NCBI GenBank assembly: GCA_001600415.1 | Contig: BCJX01000005.1 | Coordinates: 742,109 to 806,108, forward strand | DNA length: 64,000 nucleotides | Source of the DNA: Pascua guehoae | Taxonomy: Eukaryota; Basidiomycota; Tremellomycetes; Trichosporonales; Trichosporonaceae | Direction of reading: 5' to 3' | In this document: positions 26,097 to 39,852 of the stretch, in pieces | Numbering within the stretch: position 1 is the first letter of the stretch | How the letters are laid out: every line of letters starts with the position of its first letter | Made by a program: the position numbers and the translations under genes | Notes under the pieces: model-generated | Seen by the model: the letters and a program-made list of their open reading frames with translations, nothing else | What the model was told of the DNA's origin: nothing | The model's database searches: none

Positions 26097-28288
26097 TTCT
26101 TAGACTCTTGGTTCTCCGCTGACCCCTTCATGATCGAAGTTGGACGGTGCCCAAGCAAACGGAGTTTCTACGTCGTGAACAATGGGTGTGTATGGTGTAA
26201 TGTTGCTGTGAGGCGGGGAAGACAGTCAAGGTGGTGACGGTGGCGACGGTGGGGCGGAGCTCGTCCGAGTTGTCTCTGTTATACGCACGACGGGCTCATA
26301 GGGCTGCTTTAGACAGCAAGTGCCACGTTTCGAAGGCGCGGCACGCAGTGTGCCACATGACGGTGGGCTCGTGTGCGAAACCTCGGTCCCTTCATGCATC
26401 AGGTCTGGTCACTTCAACGGGGTTGATGGTTAAAGCTCTGACTTTGCCCGCAGAGATGCGGTGCGTCCCTGTGGACGAGCAAACAAACATAGAGTTCACA
26501 GGGATCAGCTGATCACACGACTGGACTGGCAATGACAACTCGGCTCGCTCGGTTGCATGGATCCTACCCAACCCCCCCCTCCCCTTGCTACGGACAGTGG
26601 ATACTAATGTCCCTCCTGCCTAACCTCATACAGCTCTCCCTCCCCCCCCCTCCCCCCATATCTGTAGCCATTCGTGGCTCCGATAAACACCACCCGGTCT
26701 GATTTGACTCAACCTATACCACGCATATTATGCAATTAATATACGGTAGGCCCACCGCGAGCCCCCCCCCCCCCCACCTTCCTGATAAGCCAGCGTTCCG
26801 CCTACCTTTCCGCTCCTGTGACACGGGCATTGTTTAATTTAGCAGGGTGTTGCCATGTTACCACTTCCGTCCCACCCCGTCGAATTCACTTGGTCGCCCT
26901 CTGCCAATTTCCGATCGATGTGCCTCGTGGCATCTCACACGCGGTCATGTGCGTGTCGTGCTGTGTGGTCCACCTGCCAACCTCGTCATAACTGACCATG
27001 ACAGCCTATCGCCCTCCCTCGTGAGGACCACCAAGGACATAGGCGGTGATGGAAGTACTGAGATTGGCCACCTTTGAGCCCGGACAGCGTGCAGGCACTT
27101 AAGAGGGAGAGGCGTGAATGATGCGGTCGGGTGGACTATGTTTTCTAACTGATAGCGACTGAGACAGGGGTCAGCTCCTCGAGCTCGACGTGGTGATTCT
27201 CGATACCTTCTGTCACCACCTTCACACGCAAAAAAACAATGTCAATGAGAGGATTCAGAGAAGTCCACCACCTCGCCCGTCATGCTCGCGACAGTGCGGG
27301 GCAGTACCTGAAATGCTAAATATAGCATGACGCCGAGCACTCATCCGCTGGGGTCTCCACAATCTTTCTTTCGACATTTCTGTCGAACATTAGACGTTAT
27401 CCACATGAACATTTCTGTTGCCACGAGATGTGGGGGCGTCCATCAGGCTGAACATCCGCTGTCGAACGAGCCACAGGCATGACGGTGAAAGACCTCCAGC
27501 GCACCAGGGGCGTACACTGGGATCCTGAAGTGTCCGCACGATTTGGCCAATACTGCCTTCACGGAATGACATACAGCTGGTACATTCGAAAGTGGACCTG
27601 GACATGGCCACCCCCGCTGGGGAAAACCTCTCACGCCATGGCCATAGATGTTTGCACGACTTAGGTTCGTATCGCCGTACACCAAACCACAGAAATCCTA
27701 GGGACGCATGGCGAGAACGTTTCTGTTTCTCTTTTTCTTTTTCTTTTTTTGTTTGATAGGTCGTCGTGTTCTGTTGGGGCGGTCAGGGTGAAGAGGGCGA
27801 GGCCAATGGCTGTGGAAACCCTTTGGTTGCACTTACAACACCAAGCTTTATAGGTGTGGCTGGTGGCGCGGTCATCGCCACGCTCAGGCTGCCCTCTGAT
27901 GCTGCCGCAGATTCCGAGGCCAGGATCTAGTCGGGACGGCTGGGAGTATCGTAAGGCGCCTCGTGTCGAGATGTACTAGAAATTCGATAGCGGAGTGTTC
28001 CGTTGCAGAGTCAGAGGATGGCGTAATGGAAGCGTCGGCCCTCTCGCTCAATCAGAACTGCGTAGGAGGTGGGCCTGTTGTTAAAGAAAACAAAAACCAT
28101 TAATATTAAATATTATCCCCATGGTGTCCAAAGAAATGCGTGTCGCCCCTCCGACCGGCTTGTATCAAAAGTCGCCACAATCCTTGCGGAGCGCGACGGC
28201 TGTCTTGTACGCCTGCGCGTGGGAGTGCCGGCACTCTATTCACCGTCAAGAGCACTTGGGGGTCGGTGTAACAATATTAGAGTGGCAG
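26097..28288. other. Gene-poor region with homopolymer C tracts
   Basis: About 2.2 kb without a supportable gene. It has C-runs near 26570, 26645 and 26762-26776, a T-rich run near 27730, and an AT-rich patch at 28085-28115. No transposase, LTR or tRNA is visible. Confidence 0.4.
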
Positions 28289-29902
28289 TCAGAGTGTCCC
28301 TCTGGAGATGCCATCCAGCGCCGTGGAGGCCACTCTCTTGCGTTTGACCGCACACATGAAATGCCGAATGTTGCATGCCGCTGTAAAACTAACAACTAGT
28401 GCGCCTACAATGCTGAACGCCTCTACTCCAACGAAGAATCCCCTACAAGATGAAAAAACCGCTTCTGCCCTATAAAGACCACAAGAGGAGGCCAGGGCTT
28501 TTCTCGACCACTCGCGACGAGCCGGACGCTTAGTTCGTCGGCGCAAGGTTGCCCACTGGGAGCACAAACTTCCGTAAGCATTACGAAGTTGCAGAAGAAG
28601 AAAAGGAGAGGAGGAGGAAGAGGAGGAAGGGGAAGAGGAGGAGGAGGAGGAGGAAGGGGAAGAGGAGGAGGAGGGGGAAGAGGAGGAGGAGGGGGAAGAG
28701 GGGGAAGAGGAGGGGGAGGGGGTCCGCCACAGCATGTTCCAAAAATCTACCTGCGCAGCACCCTCCTCCAGCCGCCAGGAAGCGACCATTTCGCCACAGA
28801 GCACGCAATGGATGATGCACCGGCTCGCTAGATGCAGAACGGGGGTTGTGACTTACCCAAGACGTCTCCTTGGTGAGAAGACCTGCCCAGGCGGTGTAGA
28901 GAGCGGCAAAGCCACCGACGCAGCCGAGACCGCCACCGGCCTTGGTGACCATTGCGTTTCCGGTAAACTCGCCTGCGGCGAGGACAAAGAATGTGACGGT
29001 GATGACGGCGAAGACGAAGAGGAGGGCGACGGACGAACGCATGGCGGCAGTGGTGTAAATGAAAGTGGTGATGCTGAGGCGGCGTTAGTTTCTGATGACA
29101 ACCGTCGAGAGCTGTTGGACACAAGGATCACTCACCCCCAGACGATCAGGTACAATCCGAGGGCGCTGCCAAGCTCGGCGTGGTTGTCCTTGTAAGCTGC
29201 GATAATCTCGAATTGAGGGATACTGGGCTGGGTCAGTGATCATTGAACGTGTGGGGGTGGGGCGTGCAGACAGCCTTGAGGAGAGGATCCTGCATTTCTC
29301 AAACCCTGTCACCGCCACAGTGGCACTCACTAGACACAGCCGAACGAGACCCAGAAGCCACCGTAGCAGGTAAACGCCGTCGCACCGAATGTGTTACCGC
29401 AGGCCCACTCCTCGACACCGGCAATAAACTGGCAGAAGCCACCGTACTGTTTTAGTTAGTCAACTGTTGCGTTTTACATCGCTGCAGGCATGGAAAAGGA
29501 ATCGTGTGTCGCCATTTTGGTCGATAGAAGACCCAGTCCCCATGCCCGAGGTTTACTCACAGCAAGGGCCATGCCGAGGATGACATTGGGGGTGTGGACA
29601 TTGCGGGCCTGGAGGTTGAAGAGCGAGAGGAGAACCGTGGTGCCACCGAAACTGGACAGGATCAGCCAGATGAACAACAACAGCCCGAGATGGAGGTTAA
29701 AAGACGTCAGTGGCTGGCTGGAGACTCACGCCATGAGACCGAGCGGGGCGGGGTTGGCGAATTTACGGTGGAAGACGGGGAACGCAGGCTGGCTGTTGTC
29801 GATGGGGTGGCCGCCGGGGGTGATGAAGCGAGAGACGGTGTTGCCGCCCTGGTAGCCGTCGCTGCCGTTCTGGTTCTTGATGTCGAGAGTGGGTTCGGAC
29901 AT
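28289..29902 (-). CDS. Acetate/ammonium transporter, GPR1/FUN34/YaaH (ATO) family, with Ser-rich tail
   Basis: Six exons, 29902-29730, 29651-29561, 29446-29331, 29222-29136, 29073-28857 and 28750-28289, close in phase to 381 residues. The family signature NPAPLGLMA (about 50-58) opens helix 1, and six hydrophobic helices follow: GGTTVLLSLFNL, GMALAYGGFCQFIAG, FTCYGGFWVS, LGLYLIVWGITTF, SSVALLFVFAVITV and GGGLGCVGGFAALYTAWAGLL, ending KETSW. ATO proteins are plasma-membrane carriers for acetate and, in yeast, ammonium export. The last exon is odd: after VDFWNMLWR it encodes a run of about 50 Ser/Pro residues from a pure purine/pyrimidine tract, then about 95 unfamiliar residues. That end could be mis-spliced; the first five exons are secure. 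A paralogue lies at 49123-50133. Confidence 0.85.
28593..28722. repeat. 130-bp purine-only (GGA/GAA/GGG) tract
   Basis: The plus strand is exclusively A and G, mostly GAGGAG/GGGGAA units. On the minus strand it lies in the putative last exon of the ATO transporter and would encode Ser/Pro. Homopurine tracts of this length can form triplex DNA. Confidence 0.9.
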
Positions 29903-32806
29903 TGTTGATTCCAATGAGGGTGTGTGGGGGGTGTATATGTGTACGTGTGTGTGTGTATGAGACAATGAGTGTGCGGGGAGCTGTGAGATGAGGAAAGAAC
30001 CTTGTTGAGAGGGTAACAGAGTCGCCTTTTAACCTGGCCAACAAAGTCACGTCACAAACATGACCTCGGCGTACCTCTTGCTTTGCTCGCCCGTTCCATT
30101 GCCGCAGCCATCTGGAGTCTCCGCGCGGGGGGCCGAGGGTACTACTATCCGCTGTGGGGCGATGGGGCTGGGTAGCGTGGGTTGTTGGAATAACCAGGCA
30201 CTGACGGAAGGGCTTGGCTGACGATCGGTTGCAGAAAAAAGACGCTACTGCAGGCTCTTGTGACGGGCCTCCAACGGGCGCCGAGGTCATCGTTCCCCCT
30301 CCAGATCAACAATCTGTTGACAACAGCGACCGCATCTACCCCGCACTGCGCGGACCGATTAGTCCCATCCGCTGCATACCCGCCACATCTCCCCCGTGTG
30401 GTGCCCTGCAGGTCTTGTGACGCGTGCCGCAGTCGTACACGCCTCTAGGGCCGCACGACCAGCACATGGCGTCGGTGGCGGTACAGTGCAGCATGTGAGC
30501 CACGACTACTCTAGGTACTGTAGGCTGCAAGGGGCATTTGGGCCCTACTACTGTAACTTGGGGCCTGGTTTGCCTCGTCTCCCTCGCCTCCAGTGATCCA
30601 ACGCCGAGCGTTTTCACCAGAATCCAAAGTTTAAAAGTAGCATACGAAAATAGCCGAACCCTGCGATACCGAGACCGGCACATGAACGGCACATGAACAC
30701 CTACGACATTACCAAACGGAACAACTACCCCGCTAATCGGCCTTGCCAAAGCCGGTCTTGGGCCGATATTCCAATTCCTTGCGCGCGTTTCATCGCTTTG
30801 CAGCGAAAACCACCAGACGTCGTACTCCCTCCACCACCCCCCCCCGCCAACACCTCCCACCTGCCCCGCTCGATTGTTTTGTACTTTGCCGCCCTGGAAA
30901 CCTCCACCGGGATCCAACCTATTTCCATCTCTCGTCGCAGTCTTGGCCAATGGCGTCGTGGTATGGCGTTTTCTGCGGCTCGGCAACTGACCATTCCGGG
31001 CACAGACTGGACATGTGTCCCACATGTGCTCGCGCATTGGGCGGCTTTAGACTGGGGTTGGAGTCTGTGCTCCCTGCAGGTACCGACAGGTGTGTGCCGA
31101 GTGTGCCGTGTGGCGCCCACGGCGATCACCGAAAGTGGCTCTCGGTGTCTTGGAAGTGTCTACTTTGGGTTCTCTCCAAGCCTCGCACCTGTCGTCCCAT
31201 CGCGTCCCATCCGCCACCATTCGTGCTAGTCAGATCTCGCTTCGAGCTTGGCCAGTAGAATATAGAACTCGCGGCTCCCCACACGGACACGAAAATCTCA
31301 CTACGCCGGCTCATTGGTAGATTGGGACGATCCGTCGTAAGACAATGCAAAGGTCGGCCAGGTTGTCAAGGCCGTCTATCTCTTCCCGCATGTCACGCCA
31401 CCAGAAAACACAAACCAGCAAGTGATGGGGGCGGATATGAACATCTCACTGGGGCATCCCATCACAGACGCACAGGAACCACCAACTGCCGCCCACTGGC
31501 GCCGACTCCCGCCTGGTGACAGGGATGTTTGACCCGAAACGGAAGCTGCTCTGCCATATGATATGGTAAAGAGCTAGTGGTGTGGGCAGGGGGCAACACA
31601 TGTCGCCACCTCCTGGACGGAAACTGGAATCCGATATAGCTGTCGGGGCCCCTCCGGCAACCCACTCGGACCGTTCGGCAAAAGGCTGACGTCTAGATAT
31701 GCCCACTGTCTCGCGCCGAGATTAGAGCGCCGAGGCGTGTTGAATCGTAACGCCCACTCGGTGGCCCATCGCGATTCCGCGGGTTCATCAATTGTCCTTG
31801 GCAGGGAGTTTGCCGTAAGGCCAATGGTTGATCGATCCACGCGTCGAGGGGTGGCTAGAACACGTCCTCAACGGCCCAAAGGTTATCACAGCTTTGAATG
31901 TGCCTCTCATCGATGGGGACTGCCCTTTGTGGGCACCTTGCACGTGGGGAAGGCTTTCTGGTTTCCCAGGGGGGTTCCATCTCCTCTAGCCGTGAACAGC
32001 ACGCTGTGGGGAACCAGAAGTGCAAGTGGCCTACGCGTGATGAGTTTAAGCTGCGAGTATCCAGTGCGGCAATGCCCCCTCTCAGCCGGACTCTCGGCAT
32101 GCCCATGAGCCTTGTTCGTGAGGCTTGTTCATGAGGCACGTTCTTGAGGGGAACTCGCCCAGTGTGCACCCTCGACGGCCTTTAAAATGCGTTTCTAGCA
32201 TATGGGAAACGGGGCTTCATGATAGCATTAAATCCAGAACTGCCAGCAAGGTTCTCACGTGGATAATGGGTAAGATCTGTTGGTCTGATTCTTCCTCCAA
32301 GGACTTTCCTCTCGCCACGCACCCAATCTCTCACAACCATTCTGCATCTCCTATCAACTATACCATTATTGTCGACGGCTAGCGAACAACAAATAGCCGG
32401 AAGGTTCGCAGTTGTTGCCTCCACACCTCCTCCCCCTTTGAGCTGAGAATGGGCGGCCGTTGTTCACATCACCGAAACACCTCCGCACCGTCGCTGTCAC
32501 CTGCTGACCACAGGTTGGCTTCCTGTCCACCCGCGCATTCTTGGACAACGGCTTCCGTCACGTGCAGCAGCCAGCCACCGCGTGGCAGTGATAACTTTGT
32601 GGCGCCGAACCCACAAGCCGCCGCCGAGACTATCAGCCGCCACCAAACCCACCATCAGCCACCACTGCGTACCCACCATCACCACGCCGAACGCCTGACG
32701 TCTCAATCACCCCAAGATGGTTCAACATCACAATGTCGCTTCCCACACTCAATCATGCAGCTGTCCCGGCTGAGCCCCATACGACCAGATATCGGTTACA
32801 CCCAGC
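29903..32806. other. Gene-poor region upstream of the ATO transporter
   Basis: About 2.9 kb. The first 150 bases are the likely ATO promoter, with GT-rich dinucleotide runs. The rest has only overlapping short frames on both strands; a 233-codon minus-strand frame at 30336-31037 has no recognisable domain and is not called. Confidence 0.4.
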
Positions 32807-32898
32807 GGCGGGGTAGGAAAGTGGTTACTCCGCCTCCCTGCTACCTATTGGTCAGGAGGTGCCCTTTGGGCGCGCGTGTTCGAATCACGTCTCCGTCG
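32807..32898 (+). tRNA. tRNA-Ser(GCT) with intron
   Basis: The acceptor GGCGGGG pairs with CTCCGTC using two G-U pairs. The D-arm includes AAGTGGTTA, and the anticodon stem CCTCC pairs with GGAGG around CTGCTA (anticodon GCT). About 10 intron bases follow. A long variable arm (GCCC-TTT-GGGC) marks a class II tRNA, and the T-arm is CGTG-TTCGAAT-CACG. Yeast tRNA-Ser(GCT) also has an intron at this site. The wobble-rich acceptor lowers confidence slightly. Confidence 0.75.
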
Positions 32899-34142
32899 AA
32901 ATCCTGAAACTTGTCTGGAATCATTACCTTTTTGCTGCCGTCTTTGATGCATCGCCAGCTATGTTTGGGGGGGGGGAGAAATATCCCGGCCGCTGAGGAG
33001 AGCAGCTGGTCAACTACTTCAACACCAAGGGCGGCAAGTGGGTGGAGGATCTGGAAATGAGTCCTCGCGCATACTACAATTTTCACATGGAACTTAACCC
33101 AAGTGCCTCCCAAGTACCTCGGCATATTGCAGAGGTCTGCACAGACTGTTGTTCCTTATCGCACTAGAACCATATGCACCTGAGCGGGTATATATGACCG
33201 GGATGAGCTTATGCCGTGGAGGACAAAATGGCGACGAAGCGCCTCGGGTCGGTGTAATTTTGCCCGCGGCCGACCTTCGGTCACGAGCAGAGCAGTATGC
33301 AGAGGACTATAGCTTGCTGAGGCCCTTGGTGTCTATGCGTCTTGGAGCCTTGTGAATGTTTCCTGTGCCCCGGCTATTAATCAATTGGTTGTGACGCCTG
33401 CTTGGGTTATCCATACAATTGGGATAGTCAAACTCAGCTTGGTGTCGGTCGGGTTGGCTGTGTAATAGGCTGCCTGCACTGTCATGCCAAGGGTATACCT
33501 TGACCGGGAACCCGCCTGTAGGTCACTCGTCGCAGCAGACAACGCCCGGGAGGACATGCCATGGATGAGCTACTGATCTCCCGGCTTTCGTCCATGTTGG
33601 GGCAATCGATCTCCCAGCTCCCGAGCCATTGTAACAAGGGATGACCTGTACAGAGTACCCTGCGCAACAGATTCCGATGCACCATATTATGCATGTAAAT
33701 CGGGACTGGATCAGTGACACATTGAGACGTGCGCGGGCGGTTCAAGTGGTGCACCATCGCTTGTGGTCATGAGCGTCGCGTCGGGGAAATGTGGGTCATG
33801 GAGATTTGCAAACGGAAAGAGGGCTGCACACTGTCAACCAATGCAGGCAATATAGCGAATGACACCATGACTCAGGCATTCCAATGAAAAATGGAACTGT
33901 AGATGGGTATCGCGGAACATGTACAGCGTGGTGGATGGGTGTGGATGTATGGTGTTGTTTTCCAGGCACGGTGCGCCACGCGCCACGCGCCACGACGTCA
34001 TGAAACGCGCGTCAACCGACCTGGCCACCTGGCCACCTGGATCACCAGTCCCGCGTCTATCCCGTTCAACTCGCAAACTTGGCCATTGTGCCACAACTGG
34101 ATGTCTCTTTACTCCTGCCCATCCTCCACGTAACCGCCAACA
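32899..34142. other. Intergenic, tRNA-Ser to conserved membrane protein
   Basis: About 1.2 kb without a supportable gene. It includes a G-run at 32966-32977 and the presumed promoter of the gene at 34143. Confidence 0.45.
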
Positions 34143-35286
34143 ATGTCCACCCTCGGATCGGTGTGGGCCACTATCCAGGCATGGCAGGGCCCTCTGACGC
34201 TGCTTGCTGTCTTCTTTGGGCCGTCGCTGGTGCAGCGTGGCTACCGGCTCCTTCACGACCGACACCGACCACCACCACTACCGCTATCGCCTGTGCTGCT
34301 GGTCATCCTGAGTGTGCATGTCGCGTTTGCGGCGTACCAGCTGGCGACTCCGGCCTACGACGTGTTTGTGACGCACAAGCTCAAGATTCTGGTACCGTCT
34401 GACATTCTGCGGCCGATGGTCATGAGGGCCGCTGGTCTGCGGCCAACACCGACGCCGCAAGACCCGGCCGAGAGCGAGCACCCGCTCCTCGAGCTGCTCC
34501 TTGCGCGCCTCACGTCGCGCGAGGGCCGGTACGCGTACGCCCGCTGGGGACACGTGCCGTTTACGCGCTGCGTGTGGTGCAAGGACAGCACCGACTTTGC
34601 GCTCGCGGCCATCCCCGACATTCTCGCGCCGTACGCCGCCGAGGCGGTGCTCATTGGCATCATGGGCTGGAACTGGGTCGCGGGCCCCACGGGCAACATG
34701 CGCGCAAAGGAGCTGCGCGCACCGGCAGGCTGGGCCGTCGCCGCCCTCGCGGCCGCAGACTATGCGGCGCGGTGGATCTGGGACATTCGCGCCGTCAACG
34801 GCGACTGCTTTCATGTGAGTCCAGCCTTACCTACTATCTTTCCTCCCCCCCTAGTCCCCAACTGACACCCAGCTCTCAACGACCATCTCGACACTGCGCA
34901 CCATCGCCCTCGCCGTTGTCACGGCAGGCTACGTCCTCGCCCCCGTCCGCCTGTCGGACAAGGAAGCCATCGAACGCGGCATCCGGTCCACCCTCGAGGC
35001 CGCCCTAGCCCGCGCCCGCCTCGCCTCCCTTGCCCGCCTCGCCATTGCCCGCTCCCCAGCCATGGCCCGCCTCGCCGCGTCGGGCACCGAGGCCCGCGCC
35101 CGCGCCGACGAAAAGGCACGCACGGACCCTGCCGTCATCCAGGCCGCCAACGACGCGGGCATGTACTCGGGCTCGGAGCCACCGCCCCAGGCGCGCGAGG
35201 CCGCACACGCCTGGGTGTCGACCGAGTGGGCTAAGATTAAGCACGAGCAGCAGCATGCTGCAGAGGAGGAAGAGGACGATGCGTAG
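34143..35286 (+). CDS. Conserved fungal multi-pass membrane protein of unknown function
   Basis: Two exons, 34143-34814 and 34873-35286, give 361 residues. Hydrophobic segments are at about 16-30, 49-67, 161-180, 191-210 and 229-249. Between the second and third lies a soluble stretch with YARWGHVPFTRCVWCKDSTDF, which contains C143-V-W-C146 and looks like the conserved core of a fungal family that I have seen annotated only with uninformative names. The C-terminal 110 residues are Ala/Arg/Glu-rich and probably helical, ending in an acidic cluster EEEEDDA. The 58-nt intron is phase 0 with GTGAGT and CACCCAG. The location is presumably an endomembrane; I cannot assign a substrate or partner. 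Confidence 0.8.
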
Positions 35287-35876
35287 ATGGGCGACGGCAT
35301 AGATAGAGACATGGCATGATACTGCTACGGCTCGGGGCGCTTGGCTGACGTGGGTGGCTGGGGTGTCGTGTGTGTCGAGAGGGTCGTTTCTCCTGGCGTT
35401 TAACAAGGACAGACTTGCAATCTACACAGTTATCTCGTGTAGTAACGCCAGCGCATGACGCATGGCAGAGTTTTCTGGCATGATGGCATGCACAACAGAC
35501 ACAACCGCATCAACTGTGCCCGTATTTTGTTTGTAGAGCCAGCAGAGCCACCAGCCCAGCCTACCAGCGTATGCAGCAGCCCAGGCCGAAACTGTGCTAG
35601 CCGCTCCGCGCCAAACTGATACCACCCAACCCGCCCATCCACGTCATTTTCCGCCCCCGCGCTGCCGATCCCACCTCGACGATGGATGAAGACTAAGCCA
35701 TCATCCGCATCCGCCAAGCATCCAGCATCAACCACCCACACCAATCTGATAACTAAGCAACGACAGCACTGCTGCCGACTCTAAGACCCCCAGCAACCCG
35801 ACTCTTTATCTACCCCTCCCCACTCGTTCGACAAGGGCGACTGTGAACCGCGGCGGCGAACACGACAAAGCGCACC
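35287..35876. other. Intergenic upstream of the phosphatase gene
   Basis: These 590 bases contain the 3' UTR of the membrane-protein gene and the phosphatase promoter. No gene or repeat is visible. Confidence 0.5.
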
Positions 35877-37701
35877 ATGGCATCGGAAGCAGCCCCAAGC
35901 GCGGTCCCGAGCGATCCGGACGCATGGATTGAGCGTGTGAGTCTCGAAGTAGCGGAGACGCAGTGTGGTTCAGTGCGAGCGGTGTGCGGCGGGGAGGGAT
36001 GAGCGGGCGGGGCAGACCGCGACGGACTCTTGGTGGCGGGGACGTCGTACGTCGTGACCCCGCCGTCGCGGTCCGTGGCTCCGCACGGCACGCGACATGC
36101 ACCCGCCCCTTGAGTGTACCCCACTCTGCCCCCCACCCTCCCTTGCACACATCGACGCCGTGCCCGAACCCCGCCGCCGCCCCGATCTCAAGACAAGAGG
36201 GACAAGTCACTGACGCCCGCAGCTCCGGAAATGCAGACATCTGCCGGAACGCCAGATGAAGGCGCTGTGCTCGCGCGTCGCCGACCTGCTCCTCGAGGAG
36301 AGCAATGTGCATGTTGTCCAGAGCCCCGTGACGGTCTGCGGCGATATTCACGGGCAGTTTTGGGATGTGCTCGAGATCTTTAGACAGGGCGGCGAGGCGC
36401 CCGACACGAGTTATATCTTTATGGTGAGTCGGGGGTGTATCTGGCCCGTGGTATGGCGGCGAGACTGGGATGCGGTGAATGGGTCTGTCATTGGGAAGGA
36501 CGGGAGGACAGGAGGACGGTGCATGGGGCGCGTTTGTCGTGCTCCAAGCCCACGACATTGTCGGATGGGACTGGCACTCGGCATGACCCGCCGCAGAGTG
36601 ACAGTTGGACCAGTGCTGACAAACAGGGTGACTTTGTCGACCGAGGGTACTACTCGCTCGAGACATTGTCATTGTTGTTGGCCTTGAAGGCGAGGTGAGT
36701 TATTCCTAGCAGCGCCAAGTCGGCAGGCGTGTGTCAAACTGCAAATGGGGTAATCAAGGTCACCTCGTGTTGCTCGTTGTTGGCCCACGCCCGTCGATGG
36801 ATGCACCCACGAACCCCCGCTCACGCCCACAGGTACCCCGACCGCATCACACTCCTCCGCGGCAACCACGAGTCGCGCCAGATCACGCAGGTGTACGGCT
36901 TCTACGACGAGTGCATGCAAAAGTACGGCAACCCAAGCGTATGGCGCGCGTGTTGTAATGTGTTTGACAACTTGAATCTTGCCGCGGTGAGTCCGAGTTG
37001 TAAGGTTGGCACCTGTACTTTCTATCTCCTGTTCTTGTTCAGCGTTTCTTGGGGGTCATCTACAGCCCCTTCGCCACCAGCTTGAGCTAGCCGGCTTTGT
37101 GTATCCTTCAGAAGAACGAACCGTTTCCCGCACCCACCGCCTTGAGCTAGCCCTGACCAACCCCAGATTATCGACTCGTCCATCCTCTGCGTGCACGGTG
37201 GCCTGTCGCCCGACATCCGCACGCTCGACCAGGTCCGCACAATATCGCGCGCACAGGAAGTGCCCCACGAGGGCCCATTCTGTGGTGAGTCGGCTGGAGG
37301 CGTGTCCACGCAGAACGCTTCCGTCTGTGCGTTACTCACACGCAGACCTCATGTGGTCGGACCCGGACGAAGTCGAGACATGGGCCGTCTCGCCGCGCGG
37401 CGCCGGGTGGCTGTTTGGCGCCCAAGTAACGGGCGAATTCAACCACGTCAACCGGCTCAAGCTCATTGCGCGCGCGCACCAACTCGTCCAAGAGGGCTAC
37501 AAGCACATGTTTGACGACCAGCTCGTGACCGTGTGGTCGGCGCCAAATTACTGCTACCGGTGCGGCAACAGCGCGAGTATCATGCAGGTCGGAGACGACG
37601 GGTCGACGAGCTTCAAGGTGTACGAGGCCGCCATTGAAAACCAGACCGACCAGCGCAACCCCGCCGCGAGGAGGGCCGCGGCACCGAGCTACTTTGTGTA
37701 A
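35877..37701 (+). CDS. PP2A-like Ser/Thr protein phosphatase catalytic subunit (PPG1/SIT4/PP6 group)
   Basis: Six exons, 35877-35936, 36223-36423, 36627-36694, 36833-36986, 37167-37284 and 37346-37701, give 318 residues, the usual size for the family. All metal-site motifs are present: GDIHG (60-64), GDFVDRG (88-94), GNHE (120-123), then [24 protein letters not shown] and [12 protein letters not shown]. The catalytic subunit dephosphorylates Ser/Thr using two metal ions and works with regulatory partners. The YRCGN form separates it from PP1 and calcineurin, and the N-terminal [15 protein letters not shown] and the EESNV region resemble PP6/Sit4 and Ppg1. The C-terminus is SYFV, not the methylated DYFL of PP2A and PP4. 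I cannot choose firmly between Ppg1 and Sit4. It is convergent with KRR1. Confidence 0.9.
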
Positions 37702-38150
37702 TCGTTTGGATCTGCGCCCGGCGGGTCCCGCAGGGCTTCCCTGCCTCCCGCCGCTGCAGATGGACCCGCACTCTTGTGCGGTAACCTACGGCTCATGGAC
37801 ACGCCAGATGGCAGCTCTTTGTTGACAGAGGACGGCGTCACGGGAGCGCCTCTCGTCGAGATGGCCAGTCCGTTGTATTACAACATGCATCTCACACATT
37901 CTATGCGCCATGCGGGACATCCAGATAGTGTGCAGGGTGGGGTGTGCTTGAAGGTGCCGTGAGACTCATGGTCGCTGCAGGTTCACAGCAGAGTTGAGCC
38001 ACGGCTGTTGTATAGAAACACCAAAGCGCTGCAACACTCATCTGGCCAACCCACAGCGTCTGCCGGCGCAGTGATGACAGAACCACCCCGCGCACGCTCC
38101 CAACATCCCCGCTCCGCATCCCCGCTCCCACCTCCACACCCTGGGCCCAA
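37702..38150. other. Intergenic, convergent 3' ends of phosphatase and KRR1
   Basis: These 449 bases appear to be 3' UTR sequence only. Confidence 0.55.
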
Positions 38151-39546
<1,396 letters not shown>

Positions 39547-39852
39547 GTTGGTCAACAGTGGGCGATGGCGATGGAGATTTGAGTGGATACTTTGTGCAGA
39601 ATTCTCAAAGCTTGGCAGTTAGTCGCGGCCGCGCTCCTGCACACACTGACATCAGAAATTTGTCCTTACGTAAATCTGTAACCTTGGAGGGATGGGTTTT
39701 GCTTCCGCCCCCGCCCAGTGAACCCCGTTCTTGCTGCCTGGGCGTCGTCGTATGGCGTTGCGGGAAATGCAGACTCGGTGGACTCGGGGGCAAGGCTCAA
39801 GACCGACCTGGTCAACCTGCTCACCACCACTTCCACCGTCTACACCACCACC
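39547..39852. other. Divergent promoter region, KRR1 and complex I subunit gene
   Basis: A compact 306-bp spacer must serve both genes. No defined motif is recognised. Confidence 0.5.

Noticed and set aside
26762..26776. Poly(C) runs considered as assembly gaps or telomere-like sequence
   Set aside because: They are plain homopolymers without a telomeric unit; only the Ns at 15662-15698 mark undetermined sequence.
30336..31037. 233-codon minus-strand frame
   Set aside because: Overlaps equally long opposite-strand frames and has no domain; Cys/His spacing does not form a known zinc finger.
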